Below, piece by piece: positions 17,693 through 26,521 of a stretch of 64,000 bases of DNA. Both the position numbers and the translations under genes were made by a program. The stretch comes from Acidiferrum sp963764675 (GTDB taxonomy: Bacteria > Acidobacteriota > Terriglobia > Acidiferrales > UBA7541): contig CAVXTQ010000008.1 in assembly GCA_963764675.1 (NCBI GenBank), positions 186,001 to 250,000 of the forward strand. Reading direction: 5' to 3'. The number at the start of each line of letters is the position of its first letter. The stretch's first letter is position 1. The notes below the pieces were generated by a model. The model saw nothing but the letters and a program-made list of their open reading frames with translations, searched no databases and was not told the origin of the DNA.

Positions 17693-18604
17693 ATGTCGAA
17701 CTGGCTCACGCTAACGCTTGCCGCTTTTCTGTTCGCCTTTGCGGATGTGCCCGGCGTCGAGCGCCTCCATCCTTCCACTGGTCCCACCGAGCCATTTCCT
17801 TCGGGAGAAGCCATTTCTGTTCTGCCGCCGATTGCTTCCGGCACGGATGCTCAGGAGCCGCAATCCGGCCAGCCAAGCACACCCAAGAGCGGCACGCTGC
17901 AAGACAAGTCGAAGCTCGACCTGATCCGCTACGTCTCCGGAGAATTCGCCAAGGCGACCAAACCGCTGCCCGCCGGTAAAGAAGGATTTCTCGTCTACGC
18001 GGGCAAGCCGTTCAGCCAGGAGTTGCTGGACCGCGCCGTGGCCACGCATGGCGCCGCTGTAAATACCGGCGACAACGTGCAAATCACGAAGCTGGATTTT
18101 CGCGCCCACACTATCGCCGTCGATGTGAACGGCGGGGGAAAGGGAAAGAAGAATTGGCGCGATCATATTCAGATGGGAATGGGTGGCGGGCCGACGATAG
18201 CCTCGCAGACCACGCAAGAAGGTGCCCCTCCGGGGATTCAGCCCGGCATGGGCAGCACGATTTTTCTGGAGTTCACCAAGAGCCTTCCGGATCTCACGCC
18301 CGAGGAATTGAAGCAATTGCTTTCGCCGTTTCTCGATTTTTCCAAGCAGCGCTCCGCGTCCGTGCACTGGACGGACACGCTTCCGCCGGAGACGAAGAAG
18401 GCCATTCAGGACCGGCGTCCCGCCGTCGGCATGGATCGCGAAGAAGTGGTTGCGGCCATCGGCAAGCCCGAGCACAAAGTCCGCGAGCGCGATTCCGAAG
18501 GCAACGAGATTGAGGACTGGATCTACGGCCAGCCACCTTCGAAAACGATCTTCGTGCGCTTCCAGGGCGAGCGCGTCACCAGCATCCGGCAGTACCCCCA
18601 GTAA
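17693..18604 (+). CDS. Exported protein with BamE/SmpA-like C-terminus
   Basis: A 303-aa protein starting MSNWLTLTLAAFLFAFADVP, a signal peptide. An upstream ORF extension to 17540 lacks support. The last 60 residues (VGMDREEVVAAIGKPEHKV, then DWIYGQPPSKTIFVRFQGERV) have the GMxxxEVxxxxGxP and tyrosine-strand pattern of the SmpA/OmlA fold found in BamE. The central part is unknown, with a glycine-rich loop (MGMGGGPTIA). A periplasmic or outer-membrane-associated role is likely. It is a stand-alone gene. Confidence 0.7.
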   Translation: MSNWLTLTLAAFLFAFADVPGVERLHPSTGPTEPFPSGEAISVLPPIASGTDAQEPQSGQPSTPKSGTLQDKSKLDLIRYVSGEFAKATKPLPAGKEGFLVYAGKPFSQELLDRAVATHGAAVNTGDNVQITKLDFRAHTIAVDVNGGGKGKKNWRDHIQMGMGGGPTIASQTTQEGAPPGIQPGMGSTIFLEFTKSLPDLTPEELKQLLSPFLDFSKQRSASVHWTDTLPPETKKAIQDRRPAVGMDREEVVAAIGKPEHKVRERDSEGNEIEDWIYGQPPSKTIFVRFQGERVTSIRQYPQ

Positions 18605-18778
18605 TTCCGACGGCCACGTCTAGCGGGAGGCACTCCCCGCGGACAGGCCGCCGTCCTTTCTTTCGCTCCAACATCTAAATTACCAGCCAGGTTGTGCCAG
18701 GTTATCTGCTGTGACTGACGTTGGGTCCCCGCAAGAGAAGTGCAACTCATTTTGGGAGTCAAAAGGAGAATTCACCAC

Positions 18779-19027
18779 ATGAGAATGCTGAGAAGTCGCG
18801 CCGCTCAACTTATTCTTGCGGCGATCGTGTTGGTTTCCGTCGGCGGCGCGGGCTGTGGCGTGTCGTATTACGACGAAACTCATCACGACTACCATCGCTG
18901 GAACAATCACGAAGTAGTGGTCTACCACTCCTACTGGGATGGGCGCCACGAACAGTACCGCGACTATTCCACGCTGAATAAAGACGAGCAGAACAATTAC
19001 TGGAAGTGGCGTCACGAACACCACTAG
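18779..19027 (+). CDS. Small tyrosine/histidine-rich lipoprotein, paralogue 1
   Basis: An 82-aa protein. The signal segment ends in a lipobox-like GGAGC around residue 25, so it is probably a lipoprotein. The mature part is rich in Tyr, His, Trp and Asp (HHDYHRWNNHE, then NNYWKWRHEHH). It starts at 18779 after AAAAGGAGAA. A paralogue lies at 27223-27504 with the same D-Y-H-x-W and NYWxWRH blocks. The two also share the 12-bp leader ATTTTGGGAGTC about 20 bp before the start. Function is unknown; metal or surface binding would fit the composition. Confidence 0.75.
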   Translation: MRMLRSRAAQLILAAIVLVSVGGAGCGVSYYDETHHDYHRWNNHEVVVYHSYWDGRHEQYRDYSTLNKDEQNNYWKWRHEHH

Positions 19028-19234
19028 ACCTCGGCGCTGATCTCAATCGCGTCTGTGATGGTTCCTCTCTGGCACCGTGCCGCACATCGTGGCACGGTGC
19101 TTCCGTGATTCAGCACTTTCACGCACAAGTCTTGGGTTGACTCTTTCTTATGTGCCAAAGCAGTGGCTCTGCAATTCGCGGCGGCGGGTGGTAGTATAGG
19201 CTTGAGAGAGCTTCGCAACGGAGTGCCGAAAAAC

Positions 19235-19447
19235 ATGGCCCGCAAGAAGAAAACTGTGGAAAAAGTAGCGGAAGAACTTGCCGAGCTTGCTCTTGGACGG
19301 CTTTCGAGCCTGTCCGAAGAAGAACAGCAGCAGCGAATTCTCGCTGCCGAGAAGCGCTTGGCTACCGCTTCCCGCGTTGGTAGTCGTCGTACATCTTCAG
19401 CGACCCCTCATACTCGGCGGACCCGGGTGCCTGTCCGAGGTCGATAA
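19235..19447 (+). CDS. Small basic hypothetical protein
   Basis: A 70-aa frame: the first half is a clean amphipathic coiled coil (VEKVAEELAELALGRLSSL, then EEEQQQRILAAEKRL) and the tail is Arg/Thr/Ser-rich. It starts at ATG 19235 within a weak context. It overlaps tail-to-tail with the leftward frame ending at 19362, so one of the two may be false or shortened. No family was recognised. Confidence 0.45.
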   Translation: MARKKKTVEKVAEELAELALGRLSSLSEEEQQQRILAAEKRLATASRVGSRRTSSATPHTRRTRVPVRGR

Positions 19448-19604
19448 GAACCTGCTGAAAGAGTCCTCTGTTTGCCTTCCGTAGCGCATCCGCCATCAGC
19501 GCTTTCAGCCGTCGACGTTTTTCCTTTTCGGATGTGTGTCCGGGCCTCCGCCCGCGTTGAGCCTCTTCCTCTCGGACGCGCGAAATGTCATTTTCGTCGG
19601 ACAC
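19362..19604 (-). CDS. Small charged hypothetical protein
   Basis: An 80-aa, highly charged frame (RVREEEAQRGRRPGH, then KRRRLKALMADALRKANRG) ending LKMYDDYQRGKR. It reads like a soluble helical protein and composition supports coding. No domain was recognised. It overlaps by 86 bp with the opposite-strand gene ending at 19447. Confidence 0.5.
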   Translation of the reverse strand: MSDENDISRVREEEAQRGRRPGHTSEKEKRRRLKALMADALRKANRGLFQQVLIDLGQAPGSAEYEGSLKMYDDYQRGKR

Positions 19605-19673
19605 AGCGTTTACCCTCGTTGCTGCCTCGTGAATCTCGCTCCGCCACTCGCTGGAACCAGTGACGGGGCGCTT

Positions 19674-20231
19674 TCATTTTGTCTTCGACGTCTTTGGTAG
19701 TTCTCCAGGAACTATGTCCGCTATTCCTGCACTGCCTGGTGCAATGGTTCTTGCCTGGTCCTTGGCCCTTGCTTTCCTAACCAGGTCAACCAGCTTTTCC
19801 CTGGAAAATTTCCACGCATAAACAACATCGCCTTCTTTGCTAGTGGATGACGTAGCTTCCTTCGGCACCAATCGCTTCAAAACCGTGTGAATCGAAGCCA
19901 TGATATTGCTCTGTGCAGAGGCACTGGGCTTCATTTGGAGAAGCCGCTCTTTTACCTCAAGAGGAGTAAGCGGTTTTTGGGACGAGCTAAGGATTTCTCG
20001 AATCGCATCGGTCATTCCCGCTTCTGCGAAACTGCGAGCCAAAATAGAAGTCACACCAACCATCGGACCTGCTTCTTCGGCAAGTGGCGCGAGTCCGACG
20101 ATTGCCTGCTTAAGTCGGGAGATTTTCCGGTCAATTTCTTCGCGTTCCTCAGTCAGCTTTTCAAGGTCGGCGTGCGCTTGAGCGAAAGCCTTTTTGTAGT
20201 CGGTCAAATCCACGGTGGCGATATTAGACAT
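19674..20231 (-). CDS. Coiled-coil plus winged-helix-like hypothetical protein
   Basis: About 185 aa from the ATG at 20231; an upstream ATG at 20279 is possible but less likely. Residues about 8-45 form a coiled coil (ADLEKLTEEREEIDRKISRL). A central segment reads AIREILSSSQKPLTPLEVKE and then IHTVLKRLVPKE, the pattern of a winged-helix domain. A lysine-rich C-terminal tail follows. It could be a DNA-binding regulatory or silencing-type protein. No family name is certain. Confidence 0.65.
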   Translation of the reverse strand: MSNIATVDLTDYKKAFAQAHADLEKLTEEREEIDRKISRLKQAIVGLAPLAEEAGPMVGVTSILARSFAEAGMTDAIREILSSSQKPLTPLEVKERLLQMKPSASAQSNIMASIHTVLKRLVPKEATSSTSKEGDVVYAWKFSREKLVDLVRKARAKDQARTIAPGSAGIADIVPGELPKTSKTK

Positions 20232-20435
20232 TATGACTAAATCATTGTCAATGGAAAAGAGCACAGTTTTAGACATCACCAGGGTGTTGCGGCAGAGGCT
20301 ATTCGCAATGCTGGGGTAAGACTGTCCAACTTCAGGGGTCGGGTTGGAATATTCAAAACGAGCAAGAGATTGAGTGCCGTACCGGGCAATTCAGAAGACA
20401 GACAGATTAAAGGCATCACCTAGGCGGCCGCTACG

Positions 20436-20464
20436 TTGACTTTTTTCCACGCAGCCCATAGCAT
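20436..20464 (+). promoter_or_regulatory. Probable promoter of the gapA operon
   Basis: TTGACT (20436-20441) and TAGCAT (20459-20464) have a 17-bp spacer and lie about 70 bp before the gapA start. No other good promoter is visible between the leftward gene starting at 20231 and gapA. Confidence 0.55.
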
Positions 20465-20534
20465 TTCTAGTTCGCCATGTGGCCGAATTTCATTCTGGCC
20501 GGGCCGGACTTAGTTACATTCCATCGGAGGAAGA

Positions 20535-21539
20535 ATGCCCATCAAGGTAGGCATCAACGGCTTCGGCCGCATCGGACGCAACATCATGCGCACCGCGCTG
20601 GATGACAAAGACATTCAGTTCGTCGCGGTCAACGATGTTACCGATGCCGGAACCCTGGCGCACTTGCTCAAGTACGACTCCATCCTCGGCAATCTCCACC
20701 ACAAGGTGACCCACACCGACGATTCCATCGCCGTGGAAGGGAAGAGCTTCAAGGTTTTCAAGACGAAAGATCCCGCCGAAATCGATTGGGCCTCCGTGGG
20801 CGCTGATATCGTCGTGGAGTCCACCGGCCTGTTCACCAAGGGCGCCGACGCCAAGAAGCATCTGCGCGCGCCCGTGAAGAAGGTCATCATTTCCGCTCCC
20901 GCCGACGGCCCTGACGCCACGTTCGTTCTCGGCGTCAACGACAATACCTACGACCCGGCCAAGCACCACGTGGTCTCGAACGCTTCCTGCACAACGAATT
21001 GTCTCGCCCCGGTCGCCAAAGTTTTGCACGACACTTTCGGCATCATCGCTGGAACGATGACCACCATCCACTCGTACACCAACGATCAGAAGCTCCTCGA
21101 TCTTCCGCACAAGGACCTTCGCCGCGCCCGCGCGGCCGCTCTCAACATGATCCCGAGTTCCACCGGCGCGGCAAAAGCGCTACACCTCGTCATTCCCGCA
21201 CTGAAGGGTAAGCTGGATGGCTACGCCATGCGCGTTCCTACTCCGAACGTCAGCGTCGTGGACTTAACCGTCTTCGTCGAGAAACCCACCACCGTTGAAG
21301 CGGTCAACGCAGCATTGAAGGCCGCCGCCCACGGCCCGATGAAGGGCATCCTCGGCTACACCGAAGAAGAGCTGGTCTCCTCCGACTTCAAGGCCAACTC
21401 CAACTCTTCGATCGTAGACGCCGGATACACGAAAGTCGTTGCCGATAAGTGCGTCAAGGTGCTGTCCTGGTACGACAACGAGTGGGGCTATTCCTGCCGC
21501 TGCCGCGACCTGATCAAGCTCCTGGCGTCGAAGTTCTAG
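20535..21539 (+). CDS. gapA: Glyceraldehyde-3-phosphate dehydrogenase, type I
   Basis: A 334-aa glycolytic enzyme oxidising glyceraldehyde 3-phosphate to 1,3-bisphosphoglycerate. The Rossmann start is KVGINGFGRIGRN. Asp34 in VNDVTD points to NAD preference. The catalytic Cys152 sits in SNASCTTNC. The C-terminal WYDNEWGYSCR is typical. The start is set by GGAGG about 6 bp upstream. The pgk start codon follows the stop after 2 bp, so gapA and pgk are co-transcribed and probably coupled. Confidence 0.98.
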   Translation: MPIKVGINGFGRIGRNIMRTALDDKDIQFVAVNDVTDAGTLAHLLKYDSILGNLHHKVTHTDDSIAVEGKSFKVFKTKDPAEIDWASVGADIVVESTGLFTKGADAKKHLRAPVKKVIISAPADGPDATFVLGVNDNTYDPAKHHVVSNASCTTNCLAPVAKVLHDTFGIIAGTMTTIHSYTNDQKLLDLPHKDLRRARAAALNMIPSSTGAAKALHLVIPALKGKLDGYAMRVPTPNVSVVDLTVFVEKPTTVEAVNAALKAAAHGPMKGILGYTEEELVSSDFKANSNSSIVDAGYTKVVADKCVKVLSWYDNEWGYSCRCRDLIKLLASKF

Positions 21540-21541
21540 CT

Positions 21542-22738
21542 GTGAACAAGCTCACCATCAACGACCTCGATCTCCACGGCAAACGCGTCTTCATCCGCGT
21601 GGACTTCAACGTTCCCCTCAAGGACGGCGTGGTCACCGACGACACGCGCATCCGCGAGACTCTTCCCACCCTTCGCCTCGCGATCCAAAAGGGTGGACGC
21701 CTCGTCCTCGCGTCGCATTTGGGACGGCCCAAGGGTGGTCCGGAGCCCAAGTATTCCCTCGCGCCCGCCGGCAAAAAGCTCGAAGAGCTTCTGGAGCGCC
21801 CGGTCGCCTTCGCCGCTGATTGTGTGGGCACCGACGCGGAGGCGCAAAGTAGAGCGCTAGCCGACGGCGGCGTTCTCCTGCTCGAAAATGTTCGCTTCCA
21901 TCCCGAAGAAGAGAAGAACGACGAAGCGTTCTCGAAGCAACTCGCCAAACTTTGCGACGGCTTGTTCGTTTGCGACGCCTTTGGCTCCGCTCATCGCGCC
22001 CACGCTTCGGTCGTCGGGATCACGCGTTTCGTCAAGCAATCCGCAGCAGGCCTGCTGATGGAAAAGGAGCTCGCCTACCTCGGCAAAGCGGTCACGAATC
22101 CAGCTCGACCGTTCGTGGCAATTCTCGGAGGCGCCAAAGTCAGCGACAAGATCGAAGTGGTCGAAAATCTGATGAAAATCGCCGACGCCATGCTCATCGG
22201 CGGCGGCATGGCCTATACCTTTGAGAAAGCTCAGGGCCTGCAGATCGGCAAATCGCTCGTCGAAAACGACAAGCTCGAGCTCGCCAAGCGCCTCCTCGAA
22301 GAAGCCAAGCAGAAAAACTTCAAGTTCCTGCTGCCTGTCGACCACGTCGTCGCCCCCGAGTTCAAGGCCGACGCCAAAGCCACGGTCTGCGACGTTTCCG
22401 CGACCCCCGCCGATCAAATGGGCCTCGACATCGGCCCCAAAACTTCCGCCGCATACGCCGCCGAAATCGCCAAAGCCAAAACCATCGTCTGGAACGGGCC
22501 CATGGGCGTTTTTGAGATGCCGGCCTTCGCCAAGGGCACGCTCGAAGTGGCTAAGGCTGTCGCCGCGGCCACCTCTGCTGGTGCCACCTCGATCGTTGGC
22601 GGCGGCGATTCCGTCGCCGCAGTCCACCAATCCGGCGTCTCCGGCAAAATCTCGCACATCTCCACCGGCGGCGGCGCCTCGCTCGAATTCCTCGGCGGCC
22701 GCAAGCTCCCAGGCGTGGACGCCCTCACCGACAAATGA
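21542..22738 (+). CDS. pgk: Phosphoglycerate kinase
   Basis: A 398-aa enzyme making ATP from 1,3-bisphosphoglycerate. The signature RVDFNVPLKDG is near the N-terminus, followed by the substrate-binding HLGRPKGGP. The ATP side has GPMGVFEM and GGGDSVAAV. It starts with GTG 2 bp after gapA; longer in-frame extensions overlap gapA and are unlikely. It is followed by a terminator-like hairpin before tpiA. Confidence 0.98.
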   Translation: MNKLTINDLDLHGKRVFIRVDFNVPLKDGVVTDDTRIRETLPTLRLAIQKGGRLVLASHLGRPKGGPEPKYSLAPAGKKLEELLERPVAFAADCVGTDAEAQSRALADGGVLLLENVRFHPEEEKNDEAFSKQLAKLCDGLFVCDAFGSAHRAHASVVGITRFVKQSAAGLLMEKELAYLGKAVTNPARPFVAILGGAKVSDKIEVVENLMKIADAMLIGGGMAYTFEKAQGLQIGKSLVENDKLELAKRLLEEAKQKNFKFLLPVDHVVAPEFKADAKATVCDVSATPADQMGLDIGPKTSAAYAAEIAKAKTIVWNGPMGVFEMPAFAKGTLEVAKAVAAATSAGATSIVGGGDSVAAVHQSGVSGKISHISTGGGASLEFLGGRKLPGVDALTDK

Positions 22739-22785
22739 ACGCCTCTCTGCTCTGCGCAATCTCCGCGTCCTCAGCGTTGGCGCCT

Positions 22786-22820
22786 GCCCCGACAAGGTCG
22801 GGGCGTTGTCTTTATTTTTT
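22786..22820 (+). terminator. Intrinsic terminator-like hairpin between pgk and tpiA
   Basis: GCCCCGAC (22786-22793) pairs with GTCGGGGC (22797-22804) and is followed by a T-rich run to 22820. It lies only 16 bp before the tpiA start, so it would attenuate read-through. The hairpin could lower tpiA expression relative to gapA-pgk. Confidence 0.65.
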
Positions 22821-22835
22821 CTCCGGGAGGTCCGC

Positions 22836-23591
22836 ATGAGCCGCCGCCCCGTAATCGCCGGCAACTGGAAGATGTTCAAGACACTCGCGGACACACGCGC
22901 GTTTTTCTCCGCCTTCGCTCCGCTGGTCGCCCGCACAAGTCAGCGTGACATCGTCATCGCTCCGCCGTTCACCGCCATTCCCACCGCGGTGGAAGCCGCC
23001 AAGTCCACCAACATCGCTATCTCCGGCCAGAACGTCTCCTGGAGCAAAGAAGGTGCCTTCACGGGAGAAGTCTCGGCTCCCATGCTCGCCGAAGCCGGCT
23101 GCCGCTACGTGATTATCGGCCACTCCGAGCGGCGCCAAATCTTCCGTGAAACCGACGACAACGTGGCTAAGAAATCCTTGATGGCCCTGAGCGCCGGCCT
23201 CATTCCCATCGTTTGCGTGGGCGAAACTGACGAAGAGCGCTCTGCCGGCCTCGAAAAGGAAGTCCTCAAACGCCAGTTCAGCGGCGGCCCCGGCGCGTTG
23301 ACCCCCACCGAATTCTCCCGTATTCTGTTGGCATACGAGCCGGTTTGGGCGATTGGCACGGGTAAGACGGCGACACCGGAAATTGCCGCCGCTGCCCACA
23401 AGTTCCTTCGCCAGTGCGCCGCGGAGCATTTCTCCGCCGAGCTGGCCTCCGCCCTGCGGATTCTGTACGGCGGCAGCGTTAAGCCCGACAACATTCAGGG
23501 TTTGATGGCTCAGGAAGAACTGGACGGCGCGCTCGTCGGCGGCGCAAGCCTCGAGCCGAAGTCGTTCGCCGCAATCGTCAATTTCGCCTGA
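22836..23591 (+). CDS. tpiA: Triose-phosphate isomerase
   Basis: A 251-aa TIM-barrel enzyme interconverting dihydroxyacetone phosphate and glyceraldehyde 3-phosphate. The active-site residues are present: Lys13 (GNWKMF), His96 (IIGHSERR) and Glu168 (AYEPVWAIGTG). The phosphate loop YGGSVKPDN is near the end. The ATG at 22836 is preceded by GGGAGG; the in-frame upstream extension only overlaps pgk. It is the third gene of the glycolytic cluster, separated from pgk by a hairpin. Confidence 0.98.
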   Translation: MSRRPVIAGNWKMFKTLADTRAFFSAFAPLVARTSQRDIVIAPPFTAIPTAVEAAKSTNIAISGQNVSWSKEGAFTGEVSAPMLAEAGCRYVIIGHSERRQIFRETDDNVAKKSLMALSAGLIPIVCVGETDEERSAGLEKEVLKRQFSGGPGALTPTEFSRILLAYEPVWAIGTGKTATPEIAAAAHKFLRQCAAEHFSAELASALRILYGGSVKPDNIQGLMAQEELDGALVGGASLEPKSFAAIVNFA

Positions 23592-23614
23592 CGCCCGACG
23601 GCGCGTAAGGTTAT

Positions 23615-23639
23615 GTAGGCGCCGGGCTTCAGCCCGGCG
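23615..23639 (+). repeat. GTAGG-headed palindromic element, copy 1
   Basis: A 25-nt unit: GTAGG followed by a near-perfect palindrome, CGCCGGGCT (23620-23628) pairing with AGCCCGGCG (23631-23639). It is identical to the copy at 27631-27655. It lies in the tpiA-secG gap just after a gene end. Confidence 0.75.
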
Positions 23640-23699
23640 TTCACGCGGTGCTGAAGGCTGGCCCGCAACAAAATTTTCTAGCTGTAACGAGGTCTCGAA

Positions 23700-24176
23700 A
23701 TGCAAGGAATGCCAGGTTGGATGAAATGGGCCGTCGCGCTACTGATCGGCTTCGCCCTTATCGTCCTCGGTTTCCGCTTTGCCGGATGGCTGCTCACCAC
23801 ATTTTTCATCATGAACTGCCTGGTCCTCATCATCGTCGTGCTGCTCCAGAGCGGCAAAGCCGCCGACCTCGCCGGCGCTTTCGGCGGCGCAGGCAGCCAG
23901 ACCGCCTTCGGCCCTCGCGGCGCGGCTTCTCTCCTGTCTCAGGCCACCACCTGGTGCGCCATTATGTTCATGGTTTGTGCCATGGCGCTGGTCCTGCGCA
24001 CCGATAAGGCGGTGGAGCAAGGCGGCTCGATCCTGCAGAAGTTCTCGAAACCGGCCGCCAAGCCCGTGCCGGTGACGCCAGCCAAGCCGCAATCCGCCGC
24101 GCCCGCCACGCAGACACCGGCACAGTCGGCTCCGGCAAGCACGCAACCTGCGCCCGCGCCAACCAAAAAGCCGTAG
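23700..24176 (+). CDS. secG: Preprotein translocase subunit SecG
   Basis: A 158-aa inner-membrane component of the SecYEG translocon. Two TM helices (about 12-48 and 80-98) flank the conserved cytoplasmic loop VLLQSGKAADLAGAFGGAG and AFGPRGA. The tail from residue 115 on is Pro/Ala/Thr/Gln-rich and longer than in E. coli SecG (110 aa), a common extension in this kind of bacterium. GAGG sits 8 bp before the ATG. Location after tpiA matches the widespread tpi-secG order. Confidence 0.95.
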   Translation: MQGMPGWMKWAVALLIGFALIVLGFRFAGWLLTTFFIMNCLVLIIVVLLQSGKAADLAGAFGGAGSQTAFGPRGAASLLSQATTWCAIMFMVCAMALVLRTDKAVEQGGSILQKFSKPAAKPVPVTPAKPQSAAPATQTPAQSAPASTQPAPAPTKKP

Positions 24177-24291
24177 CTAACAATTTCTCTCAGGTAAGTT
24201 TCACTCCAGACAGAACTTCTCTGGAGCCGTGCGTTCATTCCCCAACACAAATCCCGCGACGCAGGAAACTATTCGTGCACTTTTATCAGGA

Positions 24292-24378
24292 TGGTGCGGT
24301 CGAGAGGACTCGAACCTCCACGGTATTACTACCGCCAGCACCTCAAGCTGGTGCGTCTGCCAGTTCCGCCACGACCGC
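24292..24378 (-). tRNA. tRNA-Leu (anticodon GAG)
   Basis: An 87-nt tRNA on the minus strand with encoded CCA (its complement TGG is at 24292-24294). Acceptor arm GCGGTCG pairs with CGACCGC, with A as discriminator. The anticodon stem CCAGC/GCTGG holds the loop TTGAGGT, giving GAG, which reads CUC/CUU leucine codons. The long variable arm (GGCGGTAGTAATACCG) is typical of class II tRNA-Leu. The T loop GGTTCGAGTCC is intact. Confidence 0.95.
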
Positions 24379-24447
24379 ACATCGCCACCGATTATAAGCG
24401 ATAACGGATTTTCTTGCGAGTCGCGCTTGCATGTATCATCTATCCCC

Positions 24448-25113
24448 GTGAACATTCATCTGACTCCCGCCGAGGCTCGCGTTCTCGGCTCGCTGGTCGA
24501 AAAAGAAATCACCACTCCCGAATACTACCCGCTATCTCTCAACGCCATCCTCAACGCCTGCAACCAAAAATCCAATCGCGACCCGGTCATGAGCCTCGAC
24601 GAAGACGCCGTTCGCCACGCGCTCCAAGCGCTAAATCAGCACGGCCTGGCCCGCTCCGCTGCCACCGACAGCCGCGTGGCCAAATTCGAGCATCGCCTTT
24701 CGGACGCCTACAATTTTCATCGCCACGAAGTGGCTCTCCTCTGCGTCCTGCTTCTCCGCGGCGCGCAGACCCCGGGCGAGCTGCGCACCCGCACCGACCG
24801 CCTCTACCAGTTCGACGACCTCGCCGCTGTCCACTCGGCACTCAATCTCCTGATGCGCCGCGAGCCGCTGCTCGTCAAGGTTCTTCCTCGCCAGCCCGGC
24901 ACCAAGGAAGCTCGCTACGTCCACCTTCTCTCCGGCGACGTGCACGAATCTGCTGCTTCACCCGCGTCGCCGGATCGCTCCGCTGCGCCCGACACGCCCG
25001 GTACTTCTCCTGAAGAGCGTCTCGCGCACCTCGAAGACGAAGTCGCCGCTCTTCGCACCGACCTCTCCGATCTCAAGCAGCAGCTCGCCGTCTTTCAAAA
25101 ACAATTCCAATAG
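24448..25113 (+). CDS. YceH-family protein (DUF480)
   Basis: A 221-aa member of the YceH/DUF480 family, which folds as tandem winged helices. The signature start is LTPAEARVLGSLVEKE followed by TTPEYYPLSLNAI and CNQKSNR. The second domain has LLRGAQTPGELRTR and YQFDDLAAV. The C-terminal 40 residues form a coiled coil (EERLAHLEDEVAALRTDL). It starts at GTG 24448. Function in bacteria is not well defined; a regulatory role is suspected. It stands next to the tRNA gene but in opposite orientation. Confidence 0.9.
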   Translation: MNIHLTPAEARVLGSLVEKEITTPEYYPLSLNAILNACNQKSNRDPVMSLDEDAVRHALQALNQHGLARSAATDSRVAKFEHRLSDAYNFHRHEVALLCVLLLRGAQTPGELRTRTDRLYQFDDLAAVHSALNLLMRREPLLVKVLPRQPGTKEARYVHLLSGDVHESAASPASPDRSAAPDTPGTSPEERLAHLEDEVAALRTDLSDLKQQLAVFQKQFQ

Positions 25114-25396
25114 TTGCGACAGAAAATCCCTTCCAGTGCAAAAGATTGGCTGTGGAAAATCCGCGATTGCTATCCGCTATTCGTGGCTCGCTGCTCCGAA
25201 CCCGCTGATCGTGCTCACCTTAGGTACCACGGACAAACCCTCCACCTAGTACGTCCAGCACCGATGGGCGATGGACCGCAACATGCTCACCTTAGTATTC
25301 TCCGCAGAGCGGTAGCAGTTCGGTGGGAAGCGAAGCGACGAGAAGAAAGCACTGCAGCACCGGGTACCCCGACCCGTCTTCACGTTTTGGGGCACC

Positions 25397-26521
25397 ATGA
25401 AACTTACCCTCGGTCAGGCGTCACGCAGTTCGGTCCTCTTAAAAGCAAAGCAGTGGAAGCGGCGACGAAGCCTATGGTTCGACATGGGCTTGATCGTTCT
25501 CGTTGCCCTTTTGGTTGCCTCCGTCAATCAAGACTTCCTTCGCAAACATAACATCGTGAAGGCCAGCAACGCTGTCCCAGCGGGCGCGCCCGCGCTGCGT
25601 AACGAACTAGCGTCGAAATTCCAACCTATGGGCTCCGCCCCGATGATTTCGGCATCCTTCCGCCCCCTCAACTTCGCGCTCCTCCGCGGGGGCTTCACCT
25701 CCGTCGATGAGTTCTACGAGCGCGTCAATGAAGATCCCATCTTGCACTCCTTCTATGGAGACTGCGCGGACCGCGAAGCTTCCATGCGCCCGCTCGCCGA
25801 AGACGTCATGGTCTTCAGCACCTTCCGCAGAAACAACCAGATCAAGTGGGCCCAGAAGCCTTTGCTCGTTCACAAAGGCGAGTATGTGATGACCTTCTGC
25901 GGCAAGACCGTCCTGGCTCGCTGTGGCAATTTGGTGAGCATGGCCGCCATGCAGCCCAGCGAAGACGTGCCGCCGGCCGTCTTGGAGACGCCCACCGACG
26001 TTCTCGTGCCTCCGCTGAGCTACGCCGCCGCACCCACCGCCGCCGCGATCACGCCGGCAGCGATCGCACCAGCGGCCGTCACCCCGGTTGCCTCGTCGCA
26101 CAACAAACTTTTTCCATTCGTACCGCCGTTTTACGTACCACCCGGCGGTTCGCACAGCGGCCCTCCGCCATCCATCGTTAAGCCGCCAGCTCCACCGGTC
26201 ACACCGCCGACGGTCGCCCCGCCGCCATCCACTCCGCCGTCTACGCCCCCATCCACGCCGCCTCCAACAACGCCGCCACCAAACACGCCGCCATCCACTC
26301 CGCCACCGACTACTCCACCTCCAACCACGCCACCTCCAACTACGCCGCCACCAACCACGCCTCCTCCCACCACACCACCTCCAACCACGCCATCGCCTAC
26401 GCCGCCAACTCCACCGCCGCCTACGCATATGTCCGGCGACGAGTTCTCCGGGCACCAGGCGCTTTTCACCCTGCTCTTCGGCTTGCTCACTATCGGGCTC
26501 ATCAAGCTCTTCACCCGATGA
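25397..26521 (+). CDS. Putative exosortase substrate with proline-rich linker
   Basis: A 374-aa membrane-tethered protein. An N-terminal TM helix (about 30-45) is followed by a periplasmic domain of about 160 residues with several Cys (YGDCADREASM, then VMTFCGKTVLARCGN). Then comes an Ala/Pro linker and about 90 residues of TPP/PPTTPPP repeats. The end has the tripartite layout of sorting signals: a short polar motif (HMSGDEFSGHQ), one TM helix (ALFTLLFGLLTIGLIKL) and a final basic FTR. It is not PEP-CTERM. Its stop overlaps the exosortase start by 4 bp, strongly suggesting enzyme and substrate. The domain's function is unknown. Confidence 0.7.
   Translation: MKLTLGQASRSSVLLKAKQWKRRRSLWFDMGLIVLVALLVASVNQDFLRKHNIVKASNAVPAGAPALRNELASKFQPMGSAPMISASFRPLNFALLRGGFTSVDEFYERVNEDPILHSFYGDCADREASMRPLAEDVMVFSTFRRNNQIKWAQKPLLVHKGEYVMTFCGKTVLARCGNLVSMAAMQPSEDVPPAVLETPTDVLVPPLSYAAAPTAAAITPAAIAPAAVTPVASSHNKLFPFVPPFYVPPGGSHSGPPPSIVKPPAPPVTPPTVAPPPSTPPSTPPSTPPPTTPPPNTPPSTPPPTTPPPTTPPPTTPPPTTPPPTTPPPTTPSPTPPTPPPPTHMSGDEFSGHQALFTLLFGLLTIGLIKLFTR

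Noticed and set aside
22221..22835. 205-codon extension upstream of tpiA in the same frame
   Set aside because: It is the antiphase of pgk with Ser/Pro/Lys low-complexity text; TPI homology starts at 22836 after a ribosome site.
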